Shown here piece by piece: positions 25,503 to 34,503 of a stretch of 64,000 bases of DNA. The notes below the pieces were generated by a model. That model was given only the letters and a program-made list of their open reading frames with translations. It made no database searches and was not told the origin of the DNA. The DNA lies in NCBI GenBank assembly GCA_022241785.1, contig JAKOMP010000005.1, positions 62,001-126,000 of the forward strand, written 5' to 3'. Source of the stretch: Cyanocohniella sp. LLY. Lineage in GTDB: Bacteria; Cyanobacteriota; Cyanobacteriia; Cyanobacteriales; Nostocaceae. The position numbers and the translations under genes are program-made. The stretch's first letter is position 1. Each line of letters opens with the position of its first letter.

Positions 25503-26375
25503 ATGATTAACGCCAAACTTGCTTCACAATCTCATTCTGAACACCAGACAATCGTTAAAATCTCAGAAACAGTTGCTTTCGGTGGTAATGAACTGGTGAT
25601 TATCGGTGGCCCTTGCACTGTGGAAAGTTTAGAACAAATGCAGATGGTTGCGGAAACTTTATCTGCTGCACCTGTACAAGCTTTACGCGGTGGTGTTTAT
25701 AAACCCCGGACTTCTCCTTACGCTTTCCAAGGTATGGGTGAAGCCGGATTGGATGTTTTGGCAAAGGTGCGATCGCAGTACAATATTCCTGTTGTCACCG
25801 AAGTGATGTCAATTTCCCAAATACCAGTAGTGGCGGCTCATGCTGATATGCTGCAAGTGGGTAGCCGCAATATGCAAAACTTCGATTTACTGAAGGCTTT
25901 GGGTGAAGCTGGTAAGCCTATTTTACTCAAGCGTGGTTTAGCCTCAACTATTGAAGAGTTCGTCATGGCAGCCGAATATATTTTAAGTCACGGCAATCCA
26001 GATGTGGTGATGTGCGAACGAGGTATCCGCAGCTTTGATAATTACACCCGCAACGTTTTAGATTTAGGGGCTGTGGCTGCACTCAAGCAAATCACTCACT
26101 TACCTGTGATTGTAGATCCTTCCCATGCTGTGGGCAAACGGGAACTTGTCGCACCTCTAGCGAAGGCGGCTGTGGCTTGTGGGGCTGATGGTTTAATTAT
26201 TGAGTGTCACCCTGAACCAGAAAAATCTGTTTCTGATGCACGTCAGGCACTTTCTTTAGAAGATATGCTGAGTTTGGTAGATAGTTTAAAGCCTGTAGCA
26301 GTTGCTGTAGGACGGAGTATAGCCATTAAAACTGGGGTGGATGTTAAATCTGCCCCTATTTTTTGTGCTGCTTAA
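25503..26375 (+). CDS. aroF: 3-deoxy-7-phosphoheptulonate (DAHP) synthase, KDO8P-synthase-like class I-beta
   Basis: 290 residues. Condenses phosphoenolpyruvate and erythrose 4-phosphate, the first step of the shikimate pathway. Motifs: [13 protein letters not shown] (metal Cys), [35 protein letters not shown] and [15 protein letters not shown], the Bacillus/Thermotoga-type AroF set without a chorismate mutase domain. The ATG at 25503 is chosen over an in-frame upstream TTG (25401) because AGGAGA precedes it and the preceding codons are low-complexity repeat. Expression is probably controlled by the tandem attenuators at 25084-25347, 155 nt upstream. Confidence 0.95.
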   Translation: MINAKLASQSHSEHQTIVKISETVAFGGNELVIIGGPCTVESLEQMQMVAETLSAAPVQALRGGVYKPRTSPYAFQGMGEAGLDVLAKVRSQYNIPVVTEVMSISQIPVVAAHADMLQVGSRNMQNFDLLKALGEAGKPILLKRGLASTIEEFVMAAEYILSHGNPDVVMCERGIRSFDNYTRNVLDLGAVAALKQITHLPVIVDPSHAVGKRELVAPLAKAAVACGADGLIIECHPEPEKSVSDARQALSLEDMLSLVDSLKPVAVAVGRSIAIKTGVDVKSAPIFCAA

Positions 26376-26489
26376 GTTTTTGGCGATAAGCCGAAGGCTT
26401 GACGCTACGCGTATCGCATTTACCCAGGATATAACAAGGGGGATGCGATCGCCCTATAAAAGCAAACTATCTCACAATGACTTAGTTTA

Positions 26490-26564
26490 GACCAATTCGC
26501 AATTGCGAATTGCGTTCGCGTAGCGTTTCCGAAGGAAATACTACGAATTGCGAATTGTTAGGTC
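26490..26564. repeat. Inverted repeat caattcgcaatt...aattgcgaattg
   Basis: Left arm from 26490 (gaccaattcgcaattgcgaa) and right arm 26543-26564 (cgaattgcgaattgttaggtc region) are inverted copies around a gcgttcgcgtagcg core. It lies between aroF and the convergent antiporter gene, and its right edge touches the antiporter stop codon. A palindromic dispersed element. Confidence 0.6.
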
Positions 26565-28644
26565 AAAGATGCGCCTCTCCCAACAACACAATAGAACATG
26601 TCAATTCTGCAATCACTTCGGTTGTTACTTGGCTAACAGCTAATCCACCTGTAGTGCGATAACGGACGGAACGTAACACTGCTAAATCAAATGCTTCAGC
26701 TTCCCGAATTATCGCTTTAGCAACATCATCATCTATAATAATTTGAATATTTGTTTTCACTTGTAACTGACTTTTAGCAACAATCTCCGACAACTGAGTG
26801 GTAAATTGTTCTACTAAATTAGAGGGAGTATTCCGATTGCATACATGTATTAGCACCACTTCTGCCTGATTGACATCAGCCAACATTTCCGCAAACCGCC
26901 AAGCGCTGATGGTTTGTGGCCTTAAGTCTCCAATTGGTACCAGAATTTTTTTGATTGTTTTGGGACTACTAACTAAACGTGTTACTGCTACCGGACAGTG
27001 AGAAGACCAAAAAACACTATCAATGACATTACCAAACAAGCGCGCCCGTAAGCCTGTAGTGCGAGACCAACCCATGACTATCAAACTAGCATTTTGTTCT
27101 CGGCTGGTGCGACTAATTGCTAAAGCTATATCATCATCAATGCGAATTGCCGTTGACACTTGCACATGAAATTCTTGACTGATTTGTTTCGCTAACTTTA
27201 ATCGTTGCTGACTTTGGTGAAGTGCTATCCCTAATTGGGGATCATCCATGTGAACATGGGCTTTACTAACAGCTAAAGGTACAATTTTTCCAGATTGATG
27301 ATGAGCTATTAAAGCTGCTAATTCTATTAAATAAACCTGGGTTTGTGGGTTATATATTGGTACTACTATAGTAAATGAATTTTGGGCTTTTTCTAGCGGC
27401 TGACCTTCATAACTTTCCCACCAAGTTGAAAGACTTTCTGTTTCAAAATCTGTCTGAGGCATTTGTAATAAGGCGGCAAATCTGGCTGTGATTAATGGCC
27501 CCAAAATAGAAGTTACCAACATGAGGACAATGACACTATTTAAAACATTCTCCCCAATTAACCTTTCACCCGCAGGATTTAAGGTTTGATAGCCAACCAA
27601 GGCAGCTGCTAATGTCGCTGCTACCTGTGGTAGTGATAAAGACCACATTGTCAGCATTTCTACATTGCTGTAGCGATAAACTAGCTTTGCTAACAATGCA
27701 GCTATAAATTTACTACCAATCAAAGCTGTGACGATTACCACTGTCAGCCAAACTGAACTGAGGGTTTTGATAAATGCCGGAATATTAATTAATAATCCCA
27801 TGTCTACAAAGAAACAAGGGATAAATAAAACGCTACCAATAAATTCAATTTTCTCTTTAACTGGGCTGCGTCCGACAACATCGTTGACTGCTAAACCCGC
27901 TAAAAATGCCCCAACAATTTTTTCTACTCCGACTATTTGCGCTCCTACAGATGCCAAAAATAATGCTAATAATATAAATAAAAACTGGTTGCTTTGTTCA
28001 TCCCCAGAACGGCGAAAAAATTCTTTACCCGCCCAGTCAAATCCAAATAGTACCAATACAGAGTAAATTGCTAACCCACCTAACAAAGTTATTAAACTTA
28101 TAGTTGTAAATTCTCCTTGATGGATTCCCACGCAAATTGCTAGGACTAATAAAGCGCCTGTATCAGTAAAAATTGTAGCCCCAACTGTCACTGTTACAGC
28201 TTCATTCATCACCACTCCCAGACGACTGACAATGGGATATGCTAAGAGCGTATGGGATGCTAGCAAAGAACCAATGAGTACGGAAGCATTCCAACCAAAA
28301 TCGAAGAACCTGCCTACACAAATGCCTGAAATTAATGGTATTAAGAATGTAAAAGTTCCGAAACCAATAGATTTATTTTTAGTTTTGCGAAACTGTTTCA
28401 GGTCAATTTCTAACCCAGCGACAAACATCAGATACACTTTACCGATATCTGAGAGTAGTCTCACAGTATCAGAGTTAGAATCTAAAAGCCTTAGACCATT
28501 TTGCCCTAGTACCACACCCGCCACTAGTAAGCCCACTAACCCAGGTATTCTAAACCGCTCAAATATAGGCGGTACAGTGAAAATTACCGTGAGGAGAATT
28601 GTAAAGGCAATAATTGGACTGTCGATGAGTACGTTTGATGTCAT
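26563..28644 (-). CDS. Cation:proton antiporter (CPA2) with C-terminal universal-stress domains
   Basis: 693 residues. Residues ~1-400 form 11-12 transmembrane helices of the Kef/NapA-like CPA2 family (PPIFERFRIPGLVGLLVAGVVLGQNGL; FVAGLEIDLKQFRK; GATIFTDTGALLVLAI with the TD motif). From ~420 on, two USP-like modules follow (FTIVVPIYNPQTQ ... LIVMGWSRTTGLRARLFGNVIDSVFWSSHCPVAV; KKILVPIGDL ... ). It should exchange Na+/K+ for H+, with nucleotide-type regulation through the USP domains (inference). Confidence 0.9.
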   Translation of the reverse strand: MTSNVLIDSPIIAFTILLTVIFTVPPIFERFRIPGLVGLLVAGVVLGQNGLRLLDSNSDTVRLLSDIGKVYLMFVAGLEIDLKQFRKTKNKSIGFGTFTFLIPLISGICVGRFFDFGWNASVLIGSLLASHTLLAYPIVSRLGVVMNEAVTVTVGATIFTDTGALLVLAICVGIHQGEFTTISLITLLGGLAIYSVLVLFGFDWAGKEFFRRSGDEQSNQFLFILLALFLASVGAQIVGVEKIVGAFLAGLAVNDVVGRSPVKEKIEFIGSVLFIPCFFVDMGLLINIPAFIKTLSSVWLTVVIVTALIGSKFIAALLAKLVYRYSNVEMLTMWSLSLPQVAATLAAALVGYQTLNPAGERLIGENVLNSVIVLMLVTSILGPLITARFAALLQMPQTDFETESLSTWWESYEGQPLEKAQNSFTIVVPIYNPQTQVYLIELAALIAHHQSGKIVPLAVSKAHVHMDDPQLGIALHQSQQRLKLAKQISQEFHVQVSTAIRIDDDIALAISRTSREQNASLIVMGWSRTTGLRARLFGNVIDSVFWSSHCPVAVTRLVSSPKTIKKILVPIGDLRPQTISAWRFAEMLADVNQAEVVLIHVCNRNTPSNLVEQFTTQLSEIVAKSQLQVKTNIQIIIDDDVAKAIIREAEAFDLAVLRSVRYRTTGGLAVSQVTTEVIAELTCSIVLLGEAHL

Positions 28645-29179
28645 TTTGATTCGATAGAGCTAAATGAGTAAATTAATTATGTATAATTTATGTGAACATT
28701 GTTTATTGGTTGCCAAAAGATAATTTAAATAAAAACGTCCCAATTCATCACTGTGTATTGTGATTTCACGATAATCTATTAATTTATTTTTTGATATATC
28801 TAAAAATGAGTTTTAAATAGCTACAATAATATGCTTGCATTTTATGATTCTATCTCAAAAACCAGGCGAAAAAAGCGTACCGATAACAACAAACCTTGAG
28901 GTTTTCTCAGAAAGGTAAGTGAAATAGCAAAATTTTAACTAAAATTAACCCAGCTTTTTCAGTAATGACCTGTCAGTGCTTTTTGATGTTTAGCCAGTGA
29001 AAAGCCCAGAATATCATTCCTTAAAGCCATAAAATAAGAGATAATCAAGTATTATCTATAAGTAACTGCTATGGTGTGAGTAAAAGAGGAATCTCCTAAA
29101 GAAAATCTGCAAGAGTATTCTCGGCAGTTACTATTAATGATAATTTTAAACATTGGGAACCCTTAAAAATCAAACTTTT
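28645..29179. other. Divergent intergenic region (antiporter / chlM)
   Basis: 535 bp, AT-rich, must carry both promoters. I could not assign -35/-10 elements or a riboswitch with confidence. Short inverted repeats occur (for example attgtgatttcacgataat near 28760) but nothing matching a known RNA family. Confidence 0.4.
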
Positions 29180-29866
29180 ATGAACGTAGCCGACGATAAA
29201 ACCATTGTCCGTGAGTATTTTAATTCCACAGGTTTCGACCGTTGGCGGCGAATTTACGGCGATGGTGAAGTCAATAAAGTCCAGCTAGACATCCGCAATG
29301 GACACCAGCAAACCGTAGATACAGTTATTGGCTGGCTGAAAGATGATGCTAATTTAGCAGAACTTTCAATTTGTGATGCAGGTTGTGGTGTGGGTAGTCT
29401 CAGTATCCCCCTAGCGACAGATGGCGCTAAGGTCTATGCCAGCGATATTTCTGAAAAAATGTTATCAGAAGGCAAAGATAGAGCCTTAGCAGCCTTGGGA
29501 AATGCCGAAAATCCCACTTTTGCTGTCCAGGATTTGGAATCTTTGAGTGGTAAATACCATACTGTAATTTGTTTGGATGTTCTCTTCCACTACCCGCAAG
29601 AAAAAGCCGATGAGATGATTTCTCACCTTTGTTCTTTGGCGGAATCACGGATGATTATCAGTTTTGCGCCCAAGACTTGTGCCTTGAGTATACTCAAGAA
29701 AATTGGTAGTTTCTTTCCTGGCCCCAGTAAAACAACTCGCGCCTATTTACACCGCGAGGCTGATGTGCTAAGAATCCTGGAAAGTAACGGTTTTGCCATT
29801 CAACGCCAAGCAATGACTAAGACTCGCTTTTATTACTCCCGGATACTGGAAGCTACGCGTAAATGA
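29180..29866 (+). CDS. chlM: Magnesium protoporphyrin IX methyltransferase
   Basis: 228 residues. SAM-dependent methylation of Mg-protoporphyrin IX in chlorophyll synthesis. Motif I is SICDAGCGVGSLSIPLA, followed by VYASDISEKML, and the family-specific YFNSTGFDRWRRIYGDGEVNKVQLDIR at the N-terminus and KTRFYYSRILEA at the end. The ATG at 29180 begins MNVADDKTIVREYF; an in-frame TTG at 29153 is less likely. Acts at the thylakoid or cytoplasmic membrane surface with Mg-chelatase. It is followed by a small membrane protein gene 45 bp downstream. Confidence 0.96.
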   Translation: MNVADDKTIVREYFNSTGFDRWRRIYGDGEVNKVQLDIRNGHQQTVDTVIGWLKDDANLAELSICDAGCGVGSLSIPLATDGAKVYASDISEKMLSEGKDRALAALGNAENPTFAVQDLESLSGKYHTVICLDVLFHYPQEKADEMISHLCSLAESRMIISFAPKTCALSILKKIGSFFPGPSKTTRAYLHREADVLRILESNGFAIQRQAMTKTRFYYSRILEATRK

Positions 29867-29910
29867 AGTTAAAATTGCGGCAAGGTAATTAAATATACTC
29901 TGCCGCAAGT

Positions 29911-30365
29911 ATGAAAATCATTAAAAAAATTTCTGCTGGTTTCATGCTTTCTTTAGGATTTTTATGTTTGCTGGTTAGCTTCAGCACGTTATCTGATTTA
30001 ACCGCCGAAGATAAAACTCCAGAAGAAAAAGCAGAGGCGCAAAGTGCTTTTTGGGGAGGAATAGTCTTTGGTGTACCATTAACAGCAGGCGGAGGATATA
30101 TATTTTGGGGTTTGCGTCAAAAACATCAACAAGAGTTAAGCGATCGCCTGGATACTATTTTTTATCAAATGCTCAAAGCCAATAATGGTAAAATTACTGT
30201 CTTACAGTTGGCGATGGAAGCAAAGCTACCAGGAAAACAAGCCAAAGAATATTTAAATCAAAAATCCCATAAATCAAAAATCCCATAAATCAAAAATCCC
30301 AAGAATTTAACGCCACTTTTGAACCCAGTGAGCAGGGTGACATTAGTTACCTGTTTCATATTTGA
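29911..30365 (+). pseudogene. Small membrane protein gene frameshifted by a 16-bp tandem triplication
   Basis: The frame from ATG 29911 encodes one or two N-terminal membrane helices (MKIIKKISAGFMLSLGFLCLL; GGIVFGVPLTAGGGYIFWGLR) and a winged-helix-like tail, paralogous to the next gene. After KEYLNQKS the reading frame enters three copies of a 16-bp repeat (30255-30302) and stops at 30286-30288. Removing two copies restores the frame: the protein then continues QEFNATFEPSEQGDISYLFH to a stop at 30363-30365, matching the paralogue's EFNANFQVSEEGGVSYHFDI. As written the product is 125 residues, truncated by about 25. Confidence 0.75.
30255..30302 (+). repeat. 16-bp tandem repeat, three units
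   Basis: AAATCAAAAATCCCAT occurs at 30255-30270 and 30271-30286, then with one final base change at 30287-30302. Two extra units add 32 bp, not a multiple of three, and break the host gene. A typical product of slipped-strand replication. Confidence 0.95.
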
Positions 30366-30456
30366 ACTTAATTCGCCACAATCACCAGTTTTTAATGGAA
30401 GCTTTTACCAAGTAAGGTTAAAATCACAAGCAAAGTTTAAAATCTGAAGTGAAATT

Positions 30457-30942
30457 ATGAAGACTGCTGAAAAATTGGCTGCGGGTTGGCTTTTAACACT
30501 CGGATTTATGTTTTTGACATTATCAGTCTCGGCTAGTATGGAGAGAAAATCTATTGTCAAGCCTATTTCTACAGCAACCAATGAGGCTTCAGTAGACTTT
30601 CCCAATCAGCCAGCTTTTGATCACTTTGGTAATGTTGCGAGAAACGGTATAATTTTTGGCGTTCCCACCATCTTGCTGGGCGGTTGGATGAGCTTAGGGT
30701 TGTATCGTCAAAGCAAGAATGAAAAAAAGGTACTTCAGCAACAATTAAGCGATCGCCTGCAAACTACGTTTTACAATATGCTGCAAGAAAACAAAGGGCG
30801 TGTCACCGTTTTAACCTTTGCGATGCATTCTCAACTACCCGCAGCCGATGCTAGAGAATATTTAGATTTAAAAGCTAAAGAATTTAATGCAAATTTTCAA
30901 GTTAGCGAAGAGGGCGGCGTATCATATCATTTTGATATCTAA
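30457..30942 (+). CDS. Small membrane protein, paralogue of the preceding gene
   Basis: 161 residues. Shares with the 29911 gene the N-terminal helix pattern (MKTAEKLAAGWLLTLGFMFLTLSV), a second helix (NGIIFGVPTILLGGWMSLGLYRQ), and a soluble tail (LSDRLQTTFYNMLQENKGRVTVLTFAMHSQLPAADAREYL) that looks like a winged helix. The tail resembles DNA-binding or protein-binding domains, but no specific family is recognised. It probably faces the cytosol. It arose by tandem duplication. Confidence 0.7.
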   Translation: MKTAEKLAAGWLLTLGFMFLTLSVSASMERKSIVKPISTATNEASVDFPNQPAFDHFGNVARNGIIFGVPTILLGGWMSLGLYRQSKNEKKVLQQQLSDRLQTTFYNMLQENKGRVTVLTFAMHSQLPAADAREYLDLKAKEFNANFQVSEEGGVSYHFDI

Positions 30943-30960
30943 GATCAATCTTAGTGAGAA

Positions 30961-31341
30961 ATGGCGCAAATTTTTGTCAGCATAGCTGCCGTTTTTGGTG
31001 GTTTATCGGTAGCCGCAGGTGCTTTCGCTTCTCATGCCTTGCGGGAAAAAATCAGTGAGCGATCGCTCGAAATTTTTGACACTGGCGCTCGCTACCAAAT
31101 GTACCATGCTCTAGCACTTTTGTTAGTAGCTCTATTAATTAGTCGCACTGAGTCTCCTCAACCTGCTTTAGTAGCCAGTGGTTGGCTATTTATTGTTGGC
31201 ATTGCGATTTTCTCTGGTAGCTTATATGCCTTGAGTTTAACTGGTGTGAAAATTTTAGGTGCCATTACACCTATTGGTGGTGCTGCTTTTTTGGCTGGTT
31301 GGGGTGCTTTAGCTATTGCAGCTGGCAATTTGAAGTTATGA
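30961..31341 (+). CDS. DUF423 family membrane protein
   Basis: 126 residues with four transmembrane helices and the family signature GAFASHALREKISERSLEIFDTGARYQMYHALALLL. Homologues include E. coli YgdD and eukaryotic TMEM256. Function unknown. It starts 19 bp after the preceding gene, so likely belongs to the same transcript. Confidence 0.93.
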   Translation: MAQIFVSIAAVFGGLSVAAGAFASHALREKISERSLEIFDTGARYQMYHALALLLVALLISRTESPQPALVASGWLFIVGIAIFSGSLYALSLTGVKILGAITPIGGAAFLAGWGALAIAAGNLKL

Positions 31342-31348
31342 AAAAATA

Positions 31349-31367
31349 GGGTGGGAAGTTCCCACCC
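31349..31367 (-). terminator. Intrinsic terminator of rpe
   Basis: GGGTGGG-N5-CCCACCC stem. On the minus strand it is followed by TATTTTTTC, so it terminates rpe. It also lies just past the DUF423 stop on the other strand. Confidence 0.7.
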
Positions 31368-31405
31368 ACTTCTATTTCTGGCGTTTGATTAATCAAATAT
31401 CTAAC

Positions 31406-32113
31406 TTAAACCTTGGCTAATTCTGGTGCAGGCCGCTTACTGTTGCGAATGTTGGTAATCGCTTCAGCATAGTCTTTGGCGTTAAATACAGCGGAACCAG
31501 CAACAATTGCATTAGCTCCTGCTTCCAAAACCTGCCAAGTATTATTCGCTTTTAAGCCTCCATCCACTTCAATCCAGGGATCAAGACCGCGTTCGTCACA
31601 CATTTGACGCAATTTCCGAATTTTGGGTAGGACGCCAGGAATAAAGCTTTGGCCACCAAAGCCAGGGTTGACGCTCATAATTAATACTAAGTCGCACAGT
31701 TCGAGAACGTATTCAATTAGCTCTAAAGGAGTACCAGGGTTAAGAACAACTCCAGCTTTTTTGCCTAGTTCTTTAATTTGTCCTAAAGTGCGGTGCAGGT
31801 GGGGCGAAGCGTTATGCTCGCAATGTACAGAAATAATATCAGCACCCGCTTTCGCAAAACCTTCTACATACTTTTCTGGTTCCACAATCATCAAGTGGAC
31901 ATCCAGTGGCTTGGTTGTCACTGGGCGAATTGCCTCCACAACCAGAGGACCTATCGTAATGTTAGGTACAAAACGACCATCCATTACATCAACGTGAATC
32001 CAATCGGCTCCAGCTGCATCTATGGCACGAATTTCATCGCCCAGACGACTAAAGTCGGCTGATAGGATAGATGGAGAAATCACAATGGGCTTTTGAGATG
32101 AATTTTGGGTCAT
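31406..32113 (-). CDS. rpe: Ribulose-phosphate 3-epimerase
   Basis: 235 residues, the usual length. Interconverts ribulose 5-phosphate and xylulose 5-phosphate in the Calvin and pentose phosphate cycles. TIM-barrel motifs: [67 protein letters not shown] and [11 protein letters not shown], containing the metal-binding His/Asp residues. Monocistronic with its own terminator. Confidence 0.98.
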   Translation of the reverse strand: MTQNSSQKPIVISPSILSADFSRLGDEIRAIDAAGADWIHVDVMDGRFVPNITIGPLVVEAIRPVTTKPLDVHLMIVEPEKYVEGFAKAGADIISVHCEHNASPHLHRTLGQIKELGKKAGVVLNPGTPLELIEYVLELCDLVLIMSVNPGFGGQSFIPGVLPKIRKLRQMCDERGLDPWIEVDGGLKANNTWQVLEAGANAIVAGSAVFNAKDYAEAITNIRNSKRPAPELAKV

Positions 32114-32288
32114 GGTTAGTGGGTTTTAAAGCGTTCTCGTCTGTAAACATTGTAACAAAACATTGAGCAATTGCTGATCACTTTGATCCCAACTTGTTAA
32201 GGATGCAAAGGAAATACTCCCACACAGGGAAGCAGACAAAATTATCTTGATAAACAATTACTAATAACTAATAATTAACTATTAAACA

Positions 32289-33896
32289 ATGAGCAAAAAA
32301 CTAAGCTGGATAATTTGGGGATTGAGTGCTTCTTGTTTGAGTGTGCCTGTACTTGCTTCAGCTTTGCAAAGTTCTTTAGGGACTAATGGTATTGATGCTC
32401 TGAAGTTACATCAAGCTCCTTATAATTTACTTGGTCGCAAGATTGCTATTGGTCAAGTAGAAATTGGACGACCGGGAATGTTTGGTTGGGATAAAGCAGT
32501 CTCGAAAAATCGTGCCATATCTTTAGCAGCTGTTTTTTTACGCAATGAACCAGCTAAATCCAACAGCGGTGTTGATTCCCATGCCTACAATGTAGCTGGT
32601 GTGATGGTCAGTCAAGATAAAGCTTTTCCTGGAGTTGCCCCAGAAGCTAAACTATATTCTTCGGCTGTGGGTTCTACAAGAAATATGGGACAGCCTGAAG
32701 AGTGTTTATCAGCGCAACATATAGCTTTACAAAATGGTGGTGATGTCCGCGCTATTAACTTTAGCTTTGGTGAACCTCTCAGCCGTGATCCTCGCACAGA
32801 TGCGGTTTTGGACGGTAAGGCTTTACTGACTTTGTGTATTGACTGGTCGAGTCGCGTTCATGATGTTTTGTATGCGATCGCAGGCAATCAAGGTAAAGGT
32901 GGTATTCCCATTCCTACAGACAATTTTAATGGCATGAACGTGGCTTTTTCATCCCGCCGAGGCAATATTTATAATAAAGTTGACGTTTCTAATTTGGCGG
33001 GGCCTAATTACGGAGCAACAGCTAGGTTAACGGGGAAGGAGTTTAATATTGATGGTCGTCCTTCTATCAGTTTGGTAGCACCGGGTAGCAACATTCCCAT
33101 GCTCAATCCCGATGGTAAGTTGAATAAGGTCACAGGTACAAGCTTTGCGGCTCCTCAAGTGACAGCTACTGTGGCTTTGTTGCAAGAATTTGGTGACCAA
33201 CAGCTACGAAAAAACCAACCAAATTGGAGTCTTGATGCTCGTCGTCAGCAAGTAATGAAAGCTGTCTTGCTAAATTCAGCCGACAAAATCACCGATAAAG
33301 GTGATGGCTTGCATTTGGGAATGACCCGAACACTTATTGATAAACAAAATCAAGACTGGCTCGATTCTGATGCTTACCAAGACCCTAAAATTCCCTTAGA
33401 CCCGCAAATGGGTACAGGTCATTTAAATGCTTATCGTGCTTATCAACAATTTAGCGCGGGTCAATGGAAACCATCTCAGACAGTCCCCGCTCAGGGTTGG
33501 GATTATGGCACTGTGAATGTAGGGTCAACGGTTGATTATATGTTAGCCGAACCGTTAAAACAGGGCAGTTTTGTCAGTATTACTCTCAATTGGCATCGCT
33601 TGGTAGAGCTAAATGATACCAATAAGAATCAAAAATATGATCTAAAAGAGCAGTTTAGCGATCGCGGCTTAAATAATCTCGATCTCTACTTGGTTAGGTC
33701 TGATGATGATAACCCATACCTTGGGGCTGTATGCTCTTCAGTCAGTGAAATCGATAATGTCGAACACATATTCTGCCCTGTGCCTGATACTGGTAACTAT
33801 AAAATCCGTGTCCAATTTCGTGAACAGGTTAATGAAGCAACTCAAACTTACGGTTTGGCTTGGTGGAGTGTGACTCAATCTGCCTCACCTGAGTAA
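32289..33896 (+). CDS. Exported subtilisin-like (S8) serine peptidase with Asp-to-Glu at the first triad position
   Basis: 535 residues. A signal peptide (MSKKLSWIIWGLSASCLSVPVLA) precedes an S8 domain: His98 in SHAYNVAGVMVS, the oxyanion Asn200 in AIAGNQGKG, and Ser285 in GTSFAAPQV. The strand that normally carries the catalytic Asp (V-I-D-T-G) reads QVEIG, with Glu58. The C-terminal ~130 residues (WDYGTVNVGSTVDYMLAEPL ... YKIRVQFREQV) look like a beta-sandwich domain. It is probably periplasmic or secreted; activity depends on whether Glu58 can replace Asp. Confidence 0.85.
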   Translation: MSKKLSWIIWGLSASCLSVPVLASALQSSLGTNGIDALKLHQAPYNLLGRKIAIGQVEIGRPGMFGWDKAVSKNRAISLAAVFLRNEPAKSNSGVDSHAYNVAGVMVSQDKAFPGVAPEAKLYSSAVGSTRNMGQPEECLSAQHIALQNGGDVRAINFSFGEPLSRDPRTDAVLDGKALLTLCIDWSSRVHDVLYAIAGNQGKGGIPIPTDNFNGMNVAFSSRRGNIYNKVDVSNLAGPNYGATARLTGKEFNIDGRPSISLVAPGSNIPMLNPDGKLNKVTGTSFAAPQVTATVALLQEFGDQQLRKNQPNWSLDARRQQVMKAVLLNSADKITDKGDGLHLGMTRTLIDKQNQDWLDSDAYQDPKIPLDPQMGTGHLNAYRAYQQFSAGQWKPSQTVPAQGWDYGTVNVGSTVDYMLAEPLKQGSFVSITLNWHRLVELNDTNKNQKYDLKEQFSDRGLNNLDLYLVRSDDDNPYLGAVCSSVSEIDNVEHIFCPVPDTGNYKIRVQFREQVNEATQTYGLAWWSVTQSASPE

Positions 33897-34227
33897 TTTC
33901 GCCCTTGTACACAGAGGTTTTTACGTGAACCAGTCGTCATAAATATAAGTATTGTTTTATACATTTTATGTAATAATGCTTATAAACAGTTCTAAATAAC
34001 ACAGTTAGTGATGAATCATTTGTCACTAGTGTCAGTTAGTAAAGTGTCATGAATAAAATGTTTCATTTGATCCTAGAAGAGATACCATTGGTATAAGTGC
34101 AAGGAGTGTTACCACATCACTCAATGTTTGTTACAAGTTATTCTGGCAATACTTCTGATTCCAGCGGTGTTGCAAATTCAGAAATGTGGCATCAAACCAG
34201 TGATTTGGTAAAATCCAATACGAAAGG

Positions 34228-34261
34228 GCGCTTAATATGCAACTATATTAAGTGCTTTTTT
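34228..34261 (+). terminator. Strong intrinsic terminator
   Basis: GCGCTTAATAT (34228-34238) pairs with ATATTAAGTGC (34245-34255), 11 bp including one G-U, followed by six T. It lies 330 bp past the peptidase stop, so it more likely ends an independent short transcript. Confidence 0.75.
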
Positions 34262-34464
34262 GTGTATAAAAATAAATAAACGTTTTTTATTGGGAAGTCT
34301 CGTAATTCATACCGAGTTGCAGTCAAAGATAGTAACTGAGGCTGGGAGTAGGGAGTAGGCTTCGCCGTGAGCGTCAGCCGTTAGCGTAGCTTCCCGAAGG
34401 GTACGGGAGTAGGGAGTAGAAATATTATGTTTGAACGCAACTTAGTATCATCAATCGAAATAAA

Positions 34465-34489
34465 AAAAGCCAGAGAGAATCCGGCTTTT
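34465..34489 (-). terminator. Intrinsic terminator after the HhH gene
   Basis: AAAAGCC (34465-34471) pairs with GGCTTTT (34483-34489). On the minus strand it continues into a T run, directly after the stop of the HhH gene. Confidence 0.7.
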
Positions 34490-34503
34490 CCCGATGAAGG
34501 TGA

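Larger units (their letters stand above)
33897..34503. other. Intergenic region with a possible small RNA or mini-gene
   Basis: The candidate unit has a TTGATC/TATAAG pair (34067-34072, 34092-34097, spacer 19) and ends in the strong terminator at 34228-34261, giving a ~155-nt transcript. A 50-60 codon frame within it has no recognised features. After it come a gggagtaggg-type repeat and palindromes (34340-34420). Confidence 0.35.

Noticed and set aside
25264-25506. An 80-codon ORF across the second aroF terminator
   Set aside because: It runs through the terminator and low-complexity DNA, in another frame than leader 2; no protein character.
30255-30302. CRISPR-like repeats
   Set aside because: Three directly adjacent 16-bp units without spacers inside a coding frame.
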